Assembly (NCBI RefSeq): GCF_018982885.2
Contig: NZ_CP081849.1
Location: 310,001-374,000 of the forward strand
Reading direction: 5' to 3'
DNA length: 64,000 nucleotides
From: Polymorphobacter megasporae
Lineage (GTDB): Bacteria; Pseudomonadota; Alphaproteobacteria; Sphingomonadales; Sphingomonadaceae
This document shows, piece by piece, positions 54,860 through 62,400 of the stretch (positions are counted from its first letter, which is position 1; each line of letters starts with the position of its first letter). A program made the position numbers and the translations under genes. A model generated the notes under the pieces. That model searched no databases. It was given only the letters and a program-made list of their open reading frames with translations, and had not been told where the DNA came from.

Positions 54860-55282
54860 CGGTTTTCCTTTTGCGCCACGCCAAGTTCAAAGACTGAAAT
54901 CCCATCTCGGCCGTTTTAGAATCACGGGGTCAGGTCGTTGCGGCAGCGACTATTTAGGGAATTTCGTTATTGTTTCCGTCCTGATCGCAGCAATCAAATA
55001 AGTGCGATCGCTTTGTTCCGGCAGGTTCGGAATGTACCTACAGGCTGCCATAGCCGCGCCGACGGAAGACGGTTATGGACCGATCCGATACGTTCCAAAC
55101 TCGACGACCGCGAAACCGCAGTGATAAAGCCTGCGGCGCAGACCGGGCATCGGAGATCCTGCTGGTCCCTCACCTTATCGCAGGTCTTCGGGCTAGAACG
55201 AGGGTGCTTATCAGTAAGTCTTGAAATAACTTGCCCTGGATGCTATGTCAGCAACTATTGTTGTGGATGTGAGTGCGCCCAG
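54860..55282. other. 423-bp divergent region between aldh and the small lipoprotein
   Basis: The stretch holds a motif copy for the aldh operon at 55021-55040. A frame is open on the plus strand from 54938 through the lipoprotein gene, but its first 115 codons have no recognisable domain or ribosome-binding site and are probably not translated. Nothing else was recognised. Confidence 0.5.
55021..55040 (-). promoter_or_regulatory. FixJ-like motif, reverse strand, upstream of the aldh-pnt-adhP operon
   Basis: On the minus strand: TAGGTACATTCCGAACCTGC, with a clear AGGT/ACCT dyad. It ends 161 nt before the aldh ATG. CTTATT on the minus strand (plus 54997-55002) lies 31 nt after the first base of ATTCC. 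Confidence 0.74.
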
Positions 55283-55534
55283 TTGAGATACGCGCTTGCT
55301 ATTCCGTTGATCCTAGCCGTCGCAGGGTGTGGACGATCACCGTCACGTGATATTGGGCTTTGCCGCAGTGAAGTCGCGCCTCGAAATTCCGAGGTTGGCA
55401 GTTCCCCTATTTTGGGATGCATGGAAGCGAAGGGGTATAAGTTTCATAACAAGAACGGTTGCATCCCTAATTCTGTCGCTTGTTACGATGCACCAGGTCG
55501 GCCGCCAGCCAATTACCCATTTCCACGAAACTAG
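55283..55534 (+). CDS. Small putative lipoprotein (83 aa)
   Basis: A TTG at 55283 opens an 83-residue frame with a lipoprotein signal: RYALAIPLILAVAGC, with lipobox AVAGC. The mature part is Cys-rich (RDIGLCRSEV, GSSPILGCMEAKGYKFHNKNGCIPNSVACYDAPGRPP), giving four Cys after the lipidated one, and ends in a Pro-rich tail. The GCMEAKGYKF segment resembles a short motif seen in many small exported proteobacterial proteins. No strong ribosome-binding site; the frame is open further upstream. Function unknown. Confidence 0.55.
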   Translation: MRYALAIPLILAVAGCGRSPSRDIGLCRSEVAPRNSEVGSSPILGCMEAKGYKFHNKNGCIPNSVACYDAPGRPPANYPFPRN

Positions 55535-55728
55535 GACTCCAACTGCCGATTTGACCCCGTGCAATGCTCACCGTGGCGTGGCGGAGCACTCCGTGCGCAG
55601 CTTCCAATGGTTGCGTGTACCTCGTGAATAAAGTAAGCCGCAAATCGCCGTTAGCATCAGATTGCGCGAGCAGAAAACGTTCTGATTGCGATAGGACGTA
55701 CTGAATTACGGGCGAGTCAATTTAAGAG

Positions 55729-56340
55729 TTATCGTATCGCAGCTCTACGACAAAGTCGGCGCCGTTGACTGCCCCACGCGTTATCAACACGGGCAATCTC
55801 ATCGCTAACTACAGTGATTGTTTCCATGATGTTCTCCATCTCCAGCTTTCCTTCCCCCTGATAGAAAGCAATCAGCGCTGGTGCCGTGCGGTAATAAATC
55901 ACTAGCCGGTTCTTCAACGTTTCAGCAGTGTCGTCCGGTCGCGCCGGTCCATCCACTTTGCGCACCTCTATTCTCTTAATAAGTACATCGTCGTCAATTA
56001 TTAGGTTGAGCACGAGATCGACCTTCGCCTGTTGTCCGGCCAGTAGCTTGTCAAGTGCCCTTGCTTGCCTGATCGTTCGGGGAAAGCCGTCGAATATAGC
56101 GCCGTCGGCACAGTCGGCTTCTCGCAGGCGCTCGGCGATCAGCTCTAAGACGATATGAGCTGAAACGAGGTCGCCGCTAGCCAGGGTCGCCTCCACCGAT
56201 TGGCCAAGCGCCGAACCGGATGCGACAGCGGCTCGCAGCATGTCTCCGGTCGAAACCCGCGGGACACCTATATGCTTTGAAAGCAATTGGCCTTGCGTTC
56301 CCTTGCCCGCACCGGGCGGTCCCAGGACGACAATATTCAA
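55729..56340 (-). CDS. adk: Adenylate kinase (short-lid form)
   Basis: Interconverts ADP with ATP and AMP. The 203-residue protein starts with the P-loop IVVLGPPGAGKGTQGQLL, then VPRVSTGDMLRAAV, FDGFPRTIRQARALD and the segment VRKVDGPARPDDTAETLKNRLVIYYRTAPALIAFY; the LID is short and lacks the zinc-binding Cys. The TTG start at 56340 overlaps the stop of a 68-codon upstream frame. It is probably a second adenylate kinase beside the housekeeping one. Together with PPK2 it could recover ATP under energy stress. It lies behind the hypE remnant and a minus-strand motif copy. Confidence 0.93.
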   Translation of the reverse strand: MNIVVLGPPGAGKGTQGQLLSKHIGVPRVSTGDMLRAAVASGSALGQSVEATLASGDLVSAHIVLELIAERLREADCADGAIFDGFPRTIRQARALDKLLAGQQAKVDLVLNLIIDDDVLIKRIEVRKVDGPARPDDTAETLKNRLVIYYRTAPALIAFYQGEGKLEMENIMETITVVSDEIARVDNAWGSQRRRLCRRAAIR

Positions 56341-56543
56341 TATTTCAGCTTGTTTGGTAAAGCGTTCGATAAGAACCGGCGCTGCAACTCGCCGCTGCCC
56401 AAAGCACCGCTCGCGGAGGGGCCGGCGAGTGTCGTCCTCGCCCAGGCCGCCAGCTTGGAGGGTGCTGGCAGGCGAAAGGGATCATCGGTATGCCGACGTG
56501 AGTAGTTGGTGTTCCGCGCCACAAGCGGTTCGGGTATGGGCAC
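56337..56543 (-). CDS. Unrecognised 68-codon frame coupled to adk
   Basis: A GTG at 56543 opens a frame (PIPEPLVARNTNYSRRHTDDP, LPAPSKLAAWARTTLAGPSAS, RFLSNALPNKLKY) whose TGA overlaps the TTG start of adk. The basic, Pro- and Arg-rich composition looks like the N-terminal part of a larger protein or a real small protein. The coupling to adk argues for translation. I cannot name a family. Confidence 0.35.
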   Translation of the reverse strand: MPIPEPLVARNTNYSRRHTDDPFRLPAPSKLAAWARTTLAGPSASGALGSGELQRRFLSNALPNKLKY

Positions 56544-56560
56544 GGTGTTTGACGATGAGG

Positions 56561-57606
56561 TCAGCATATCCGCGGAAGCTGCTCGCCGCGAGCCGATCGA
56601 TGATCCGCCCGCCGCCAAACGACGTCGTCATCTGGACAAAGCGTTGATCGTCGGCGGTGACTGTGCCGATTATGGCAGCGTCGCGCCCGAGCGGATGGGC
56701 GCGCATCGTTGCTAGAAGGTCATCAGCAGCCCCTGGCACGACCACGGCGACGAGTTTGCCCTCATTGGCGACGTCGAGGGGGTCGAGACCCAGGAATTCA
56801 CACGCGGCCATGACTTCCGGCCGAGCGGGTATGCGGGCCTCTTCAATCAGAAAGCCGCACCGCGACTGCTGAGCGATTTTGTTGAGCGTGGCGGCCAGAC
56901 CGCCGCGGGTCGGATCGCGCAGAAGACGGATCGCGGAGCCCGCAGTATCGACCATCGCGGCGACTAGACCGTGCAACGCCGCGCTATCAGACACGATCTC
57001 GGTTTCAAACCCGAGATTGTTCCGCTTCGACATCACTACGACCCCATGATCGCCGATCGAGCCGGATACGATCACTTTGTCGCCGGGCCGGGCCCGGTCG
57101 CCCGAGAAGTCAATATGCGGCGGAATGACGCCCACACCGGTGGTGGTGATGAACACGCCGTCGGCCTTGCCGCGTTCGACAACCTTGGTGTCGCCGGTGA
57201 CGGTAGCGACTTCCGCCTCCCGCGCGGCGTCTACCATTCTGACGGCGATGCACTACGGGTCGGCGGGGGTAAAGTCTTCTTCTGTGATAAAGCTGGCAGC
57301 CAGATGCAGCGGCCGCGCGCCCGCCATCGCGACGTCGTTGATCGTGCCGTGCACGGCCAGCGAGCCGATGTTGCCACCAGGAAAAAACAGCGGCCAGATC
57401 ACATAGGCGTCGGTCGAAATCACCATGCGGCCGGGCGGCGGATCAAAGGTCGCCTGGTCGTTGCCTTGACCGAGGTAGGGATTATCGAAAGCGCTGCGGC
57501 AGACTTCGTCGATGAGTTCCGCCATCGCGCGACTTCCCGCGCCGTGCGAGAGATCAACCGTCCTTCTCTTATGTCGAGCCCTCGTACGCCGCCGCGGCGC
57601 TGTCAC
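56561..57606 (-). pseudogene. hypE: HypE-type hydrogenase maturation gene with an amber stop and a late frameshift
   Basis: The translated pieces match HypE closely: VDLSHGAGSRAMAELIDEVCRSAFDNPYLGQGNDQATFD, VISTDAYVIWPLFFPGGNIGSLAVHGTINDVAMAGARPL, then TVTGDTKVVERGKADGVFITTTGVGVIPP, LRDPTRGGLAATLNKIAQQSRCGFLIEEARIPAR and ANEGKLVAVVVPGAADDLLATMRAHPLGRDAAIIG. An in-frame TAG lies at 57253-57255 between the two parts. Near the end, the original ending Gln-Leu-Pro-Arg-Ile-Cys-stop (56561-56581) is intact but in another frame, so a one-base indel has separated it. The C-terminal Cys is the residue HypE carbamoylates. No hydrogenase or other hyp gene is in the window. Confidence 0.8.
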
Positions 57607-57774
57607 GCGACAGTCTCGGCCATGCGTTCCTTGGCGTTGGCGCGGAACCGGCCATACGCCCAGTAGGCCGCACGGGAATTGCTACGACGCGTCTACTTAA
57701 CATAGCAGACCGCCAAAAGGAACGGCCAAGCACGGCCCGGTGAGCAAAAAATAGGCAATTCGGGTTGCGGGCGA

Positions 57775-57794
57775 GGAGGATCGGAATTTACTTA
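57775..57794 (-). promoter_or_regulatory. FixJ-like motif, reverse strand, upstream of hypE-adk
   Basis: On the minus strand: TAAGTAAATTCCGATCCTCC. It ends about 170 nt before the hypE start. CCTATT on the minus strand (plus 57750-57755) lies 32 nt after the first base of ATTCC. Confidence 0.7.
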
Positions 57795-57836
57795 GTTGGC
57801 GGGTGATGGGGTGCCTTGGACGGATGTCAGCACGGC

Positions 57837-57856
57837 TAGGTATTTCCCGACCCTGC
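57837..57856 (+). promoter_or_regulatory. FixJ-like motif, upstream of the nnr-adh operon
   Basis: TAGGTATTTCCCGACCCTGC, with one base differing in the TTTCC core. It ends 150 nt before the ATG at 58007. CTAGCA at 57870-57875 follows at a shorter spacing (26 nt) than in the other copies. Confidence 0.68.
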
Positions 57857-58006
57857 CGCGGCCCTGATTCTAGCATTAGTTTTCGATAGAGCGACCACCG
57901 CATCGATTTTCAGATGCGGTCCCGTCGTCTGGAGCGTGACTGCAATGCGAGTTTGCCGACCGAAACCTCGCGGCCACTCCGACATGCTGCTCCGGGCCAC
58001 AGTTTG

Positions 58007-59524
58007 ATGAACAAAGTCGCAACCCGAGGCGCAGCGCCAGGTCACGCGGCGCGGCTGGACGATCACGCCCTGCTGACGTCCGTGGAAATGGGGGCCGTCG
58101 ATCGTCTTGCCGCCGCCGGTGTCGTTCCCGCCGGTGGATTCATGGAAGCCGCGGGGGCGGCGGTCGCGGTCGCCATCAGCGCGCGCTGGCCGATGCGGCC
58201 GGTGACTGTGCTGTGCGGTCCAGGAAACAACGGTGGCGACGGATACATCGCCGCCCGGCATCTGTCAGCTGCGGGCTGGCCGGTTACCGTGGCCGTGATG
58301 GGGTCGCGGGCCGCACTATCGGGCGACGCTGCGCACGCCGCAAGTCTGTGGACTGGGACGATAGTTCCGTTCACTGCCAAATGTCTCGACGGTGCTGGCC
58401 TCGTGGTCGATGGGATCTTCGGCGCGGGCCTGAGCCGTCCACTGTCGGGAGCGGCGCTCGCTATTGTTGAGGCCCTGAATGATCGTCCGGTCCCGGTTTG
58501 CGCGATCGATTTGCCAAGCGGGGTCGACGGGTCGACCGGTGCGGTCTTGGGTGCTGCCGCATCTGCCGACCTGACGGTGACATGTTTCCGCAAAAAGCTT
58601 GGCCATCTGCTTTACCCGGGCCGAGGTCTGTGCGGCGACGTCGTCCTCGCCGACATCGGCACCCCGGTGTCCGTGCTAAACACGGTCAGGCCCATGGCGT
58701 GGGAAAACGATCCGGCACTGTGGCTCGATCGATTCCCGTGGCCGCAGGCGGAAAGCTATAAGTACACCCGCGGCGAGGTCCTTGTACTCGGCGGCGAGGC
58801 AATTACCGGGGCCAGCCGCATGACCGCTATAGCGGCCTCGCGCGGCGGTGCGGGCATGGTCACGCTCGCCGCGCCGGCCAAGGTGTGGAGCGTCTATGCC
58901 ACGTCGCTGATTAATGCGATCGTTCAAAGCTTCGATGGACTGGCCAACTTCAGCGCGATGCTCGCCGACGTCCGCCGCAACGTCATCGCGATCGGACCGG
59001 GCGTAGGCGTCGGGGCCGCGACCCGCGACTATGCGCTCGCGGCGCTCGCCACCCAACGCAGCGTGGTACTCGACGCCGACGCCCTGACGTCGTTCGCCGA
59101 CGCCCCGGAAGACCTGTTCGCGGCGATCAAGGGACCGTGCGTGCTCACGCCCCACGCGGGCGAGTTCAAGCGCCTGTTCCACTTCACCGGCGACAAGCTT
59201 CATTTGGCCCGGTCGGCTGCCAAACAGTGCCAAGCCATCGTCGTATTGAAAGGGCCGGACACGGTGATCGCCGCCCCCGATGGCCGCGCGATCATTAACG
59301 CCAACGCGCCGCCGCAGCTGGCGACCGGCGGCAGTGGCGATGTCCTGACGGGGTTCGTCGCCGCCATGCTGGCACAGGGTCTGCCTGCGTTCGAGGGAGC
59401 AGCCGCCGCGGTGTGGCTCCACGGAGCGGCGGCCGCCGCGTTCGGGCTTGGCCTGGTCGCCGCCGACCTTCCGGATGCGTTGCCGCATGTTCTGCAGCGG
59501 CTCGCTGCCCAGACCAAAAGTTAG
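58007..59524 (+). CDS. nnr: Bifunctional NAD(P)H-hydrate epimerase / ADP-dependent dehydratase
   Basis: Repairs damaged NADH and NADPH hydrates. The 505-residue protein fuses two domains. The N-terminal YjeF_N-type epimerase shows TVLCGPGNNGGDGYIAARHLSAAGWPV, LVVDGIFGAGLSRPL and AIDLPSGVDGSTGAVLGAA. The C-terminal ribokinase-like dehydratase shows YKYTRGEVLVLGGEAITGASRMTAIAASRGGAGMVTLAAP, NVIAIGPGVGVG, LTPHAGEFKRLF, VVLKGPDTVIAAPDGRAIINANAPPQLATGGSGDVLTGFVAAML. ATG 58007 is chosen over the longer frame from 57914. First gene of an operon with a second alcohol dehydrogenase, consistent with heavy NAD(P)H turnover. Confidence 0.95.
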   Translation: MNKVATRGAAPGHAARLDDHALLTSVEMGAVDRLAAAGVVPAGGFMEAAGAAVAVAISARWPMRPVTVLCGPGNNGGDGYIAARHLSAAGWPVTVAVMGSRAALSGDAAHAASLWTGTIVPFTAKCLDGAGLVVDGIFGAGLSRPLSGAALAIVEALNDRPVPVCAIDLPSGVDGSTGAVLGAAASADLTVTCFRKKLGHLLYPGRGLCGDVVLADIGTPVSVLNTVRPMAWENDPALWLDRFPWPQAESYKYTRGEVLVLGGEAITGASRMTAIAASRGGAGMVTLAAPAKVWSVYATSLINAIVQSFDGLANFSAMLADVRRNVIAIGPGVGVGAATRDYALAALATQRSVVLDADALTSFADAPEDLFAAIKGPCVLTPHAGEFKRLFHFTGDKLHLARSAAKQCQAIVVLKGPDTVIAAPDGRAIINANAPPQLATGGSGDVLTGFVAAMLAQGLPAFEGAAAAVWLHGAAAAAFGLGLVAADLPDALPHVLQRLAAQTKS

Positions 59525-59532
59525 GACAAGCC

Positions 59533-60522
59533 ATGCACGCGATGGTGCTGAATAAGCCGAAGACGCGGCTAGTCTGGACCGAACTGGCCGACCGCCAGCC
59601 TGGCGCGAATGAAATTCGCGTTAAGGTGCTGGCCTGCGGCGTCTGCCGGACCGACCTGCACGTCCTTGATGGCGAGCTGCCGCACCCGAATTCACCGATT
59701 ATTCCCGGTCACGAAATCGTCGGCCGCATCGACGCGATCGGCGCGGGCGTGACGGACCTCAAGATCGGCGAGCGCGTGGGTATCCCGTGGCTCGGCCACA
59801 CCGATGGGACGTGTCCCTATTGCCGCACCGGCCGCGAAAACCTGTGCGATGCGCCGCTGTTCACCGGCTATACGCGTGACGGCGGCTTCGCCACATCTAC
59901 GATCGCCGATGCTCGATTTGCCTTCCCGCTGGGCGAAGACGGCGACGACGTCTCGCTGGCCCCATTGCTCTGCGCCGGCCTTATCGGCTGGCGCGCCCTC
60001 GGAATCGCTGGCAACGGCAAGAAAATCGGACTCTACGGCTTCGGCGCTGCTGCGCATATCCTGGCGCAGGTTATCAAATGGCAGCGGCGAGAGGTCTACG
60101 CCTTTACCCGGCCCGGTGACACCGCCGCGCAGGCATTCTCCAAGAGTCTTGGCGCAGTATGGGCGGGCGGGTCCGACATCGCACCCCCCGACCAGCTCGA
60201 TGCGGCGATCATTTTTGCGACGGTCGGTGCCCTCGTGCCACTGGCGCTGAAGGCCGTTCGAAAGGGCGGGCGCGTCGTCTGCGCCGGCATCCACATGAGC
60301 GACATTCCGAGCTTCCCGTATCAAATCCTGTGGGAAGAGCGCCAGATCATGTCGGTCGCCAATCTCACCCGCCAGGACGGCCTCGATTTTCTCGAGCTAG
60401 TGCCAAAGATCGGCATCGTCACCAAGACGACGACTTACCCGCTTGCGAAAGCCAATGAGGCATTGGCCGATCTTCGCGCCGGTCGCTTCGAAGGGGCGGC
60501 CGTGCTCGTGCCCGAGGCCTGA
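59533..60522 (+). CDS. Zinc-type alcohol dehydrogenase with altered structural zinc site
   Basis: A 329-residue medium-chain dehydrogenase. Catalytic zinc ligands are in ACGVCRTDLHVLDG and PGHEIVG. The nucleotide-binding part is IGLYGFGAAAHILAQVIKWQRREVYAFTR. The structural zinc loop reads TDGTCPYCRTGRENLC: three Cys are kept, but the first ligand of the usual C-x2-C-x2-C-x7-C pattern is Asp, which can still bind metal. ATG 59533 is 9 nt after the nnr stop. It may reduce aldehydes to alcohols and differs clearly from adhP elsewhere in the window. Confidence 0.9.
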   Translation: MHAMVLNKPKTRLVWTELADRQPGANEIRVKVLACGVCRTDLHVLDGELPHPNSPIIPGHEIVGRIDAIGAGVTDLKIGERVGIPWLGHTDGTCPYCRTGRENLCDAPLFTGYTRDGGFATSTIADARFAFPLGEDGDDVSLAPLLCAGLIGWRALGIAGNGKKIGLYGFGAAAHILAQVIKWQRREVYAFTRPGDTAAQAFSKSLGAVWAGGSDIAPPDQLDAAIIFATVGALVPLALKAVRKGGRVVCAGIHMSDIPSFPYQILWEERQIMSVANLTRQDGLDFLELVPKIGIVTKTTTYPLAKANEALADLRAGRFEGAAVLVPEA

Positions 60523-60573
60523 TTTGTGAGGCTGCCTCGCTGAGGAACAATTTCTTCCATACGGAGACAATCG

Positions 60574-60864
60574 ATGCTGTTTGCGGTCATGGGCTTTTTC
60601 AAGCCAAAAATTGATTCCGAGGCCGTTGAACTTCTGCCGGCGCTTAACGCTCATCTCGGTCAGCCTGGTTTGTCAATCCGCTTGGCGGGGTTCTTAAAGG
60701 ACCGAGATGGCAATCGCGCCGGCCTTCTAGTTTGTCTTGAATCTGATGGATTTGCGGCGGCCGACGCCTACTTGAAGGAAAGCCCTTTTGTTGAGCACGA
60801 CATGTATCAGCGTGTCGAGGTCGTCGAGCTGTGTCTCGAGGTGGGGGCAGGCCAGCTGCGGTGA
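60574..60864 (+). CDS. YCII-related small protein
   Basis: A 96-residue soluble protein with the ferredoxin-like fold expected of YCII proteins: MLFAVMGFFKPKID at the N terminus, HLGQPGLSIRLAGFLKDRDGNRAGLLVCLESDGFAAADAYLKESPFVEHDMYQRVEVVEL. The conserved His of the family may correspond to one in NAHLG. It has a GGAG sequence 9 nt upstream and follows adh by 51 nt, so it belongs to the nnr operon. YCII proteins have few known functions. Confidence 0.72.
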   Translation: MLFAVMGFFKPKIDSEAVELLPALNAHLGQPGLSIRLAGFLKDRDGNRAGLLVCLESDGFAAADAYLKESPFVEHDMYQRVEVVELCLEVGAGQLR

Positions 60865-60967
60865 CAAAGTCTATTTGGATCATTTCCAGGCGCGACAGCC
60901 GCGGCGCGCACGGCGTGGCGCCAGCGGCGCGACAGGTACGGAGCAGCGTCCTGCCAGGCAACAAACC

Positions 60968-61657
60968 GTGACCCGGCTGGTCTTCGCCCACTATTTCGGT
61001 GGTTCCGCGCGATCATGGGTGCCATTAGTTCACGCGCTCACAAATTACGATTGCAAGGCACCAGATGTACCGGGATTTGGCGGCACGCCGGCGCCGACGG
61101 TCCCGTCGCTCGATACATATGCCGATTGGCTAATCGCGACCGCTGGATCTGACCCGTGGGTTGCCATTGGGCATTCGATGGGCGGCAAAATCGCGCTGGC
61201 GGCGGCGGCGCGGCAACCGCCAAAACTGACCGCGCTGATCCTGCTCGCGGCGTCGCCGCCGACGCCCGAGCCTATAAGCGACCGCGACCGCGCGGCGATG
61301 CTCGATGCCTTCGGCAACCGCCGCCTCGCGCGGGCGCAGCTCGCAAGAACTGGCAGCCTCCTGCCACCTGCGATGCTCAAGGTTGCGATCGACGACGAGT
61401 TGCGCGTGGCCGAGCCAGTATGGCGCTGGTGGCTGGAGACCGGTAGTTGCGACGACATCTCGGCGGCGACTGCTGGCATCGACCTGCCGGTGCTGGTCGT
61501 TGCAGGCGATCGCGACGAATCGATGGACCCCGGCGTCGCCCCGGCGATCACTCGCAGGCTTCGCCGCGCTGAATTATGTGTTATCGCCGATGCCGGGCAT
61601 TTGCTGCCGCTCGAGAGACCGCGGGCGGTCGCCGATCTTATCGCTGCGTTCGTCTGA
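60968..61657 (+). CDS. Alpha/beta hydrolase
   Basis: A 229-residue hydrolase with the oxyanion region LVFAHYFGGSARSW, PDVPGFGGTPAP, the nucleophile elbow WVAIGHSMGGKIALAAA (GHSMGG), the acid in VLVVAGDRDESMDPGVAP and the catalytic His in IADAGHLLPLERP. The triad is complete. The reading frame is open upstream, but GTG 60968 begins just before the fold; the region between the YCII gene and this start does not look coding. Substrate unknown; last intact gene of the nnr operon. Confidence 0.85.
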   Translation: MTRLVFAHYFGGSARSWVPLVHALTNYDCKAPDVPGFGGTPAPTVPSLDTYADWLIATAGSDPWVAIGHSMGGKIALAAAARQPPKLTALILLAASPPTPEPISDRDRAAMLDAFGNRRLARAQLARTGSLLPPAMLKVAIDDELRVAEPVWRWWLETGSCDDISAATAGIDLPVLVVAGDRDESMDPGVAPAITRRLRRAELCVIADAGHLLPLERPRAVADLIAAFV

Positions 61658-61784
61658 GTAATGCGATCCACCTAGACGACCTGCACCGACTGCCAACGCC
61701 GGAAGAGGACCGCGGCGTCATGGCATAGCCGTATGACTATATTAGGAGATCGCTGGTGGGAAAGCGCCGCTTCATGGCTCCTAT

Positions 61785-62400
61785 CGAGTTCCACAGGGTT
61801 TCGCTCGAGGACCTGCGGTTCTGATGATCGCCGGTTCGGGGCCGACCGACCGCAACAGCGACAGTACGATACCTGGCGTCAAACCGGGAAGCTTTCGCCT
61901 TCTGGCTGACGATCTCGAACGACAAGGTATCCCATCTCTCCGCTTCGACAAGCGCAGTATCGGCGCGAGCGCTGGTGCCGCGCGACTGGAAGCGGATCTG
62001 CGCTTCGACGACTTCGTCAGGGACGCAGCCGACTGGGCGGCATTCCTCGGGAGCCGACCTGGTGTCACTTGTGTTGTTATATTCGGGCATTCGGAAGGAG
62101 CACTGATTGGTGCCGCCATCGCATCTCATGTGCCGGTATGCGGGCCTGTCGAAGCATCGGGCGTCGGTCGCCCGATGGATGCGGTTGTCGAGGCACAAGT
62201 CGCTGCTGCCGGAGCACCGAGTGAGGTCCAAGATCAGGTGCAAGCGATTTATGAGGCTCTAAAGCAAGGCAGAACAGTCGATTCTCCGCCAAAGTTGAGG
62301 GGCCTGTTTCGTCCTCCGGTACAGCCCTACCTGATTTCTGCGTTGAGGGTACGATCCCGTAGCGACAATCGAGCTAGGGCAGCTACACAGACGTTGCGCT
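61785..62400 (+). pseudogene. Alpha/beta hydrolase remnant (S33 peptidase-like)
   Basis: The frame shows LMIAGSGPTDRNSD, GVKPGSFRLLADDLERQGIPSLRFDKRSIGASAG, VVIFGHSEGALIGAAIA (nucleophile Ser) and FRPPVQPYLISALR, the order expected in this hydrolase group. After about 62,345 the normal continuation YDPVATIELG appears in the +1 frame, then soon ends in TAA. There is no clear start codon, the third catalytic part is missing, and the next homology belongs to another protein, so the gene is broken. Confidence 0.7.

Larger units (their letters stand above)
57607..58006. other. 400-bp divergent control region between hypE/adk and nnr
   Basis: Contains two motif copies in opposite orientation (57775 minus, 57837 plus), about 60 bp apart. 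On the minus strand a frame contains YWAYGRFRANAKERMAETVA before a stop, which may be the tail of a lost gene but is not recognised. No other feature seen. Confidence 0.5.

Noticed and set aside
44911-57255. Amber codons read through (stop-codon reassignment or suppression) in hypE and the exported protein
   Set aside because: rpiA, nnr and others normally end in TAG, and other pseudogenes carry TGA, TAA and frameshifts, so ordinary decay or errors explain the data better.
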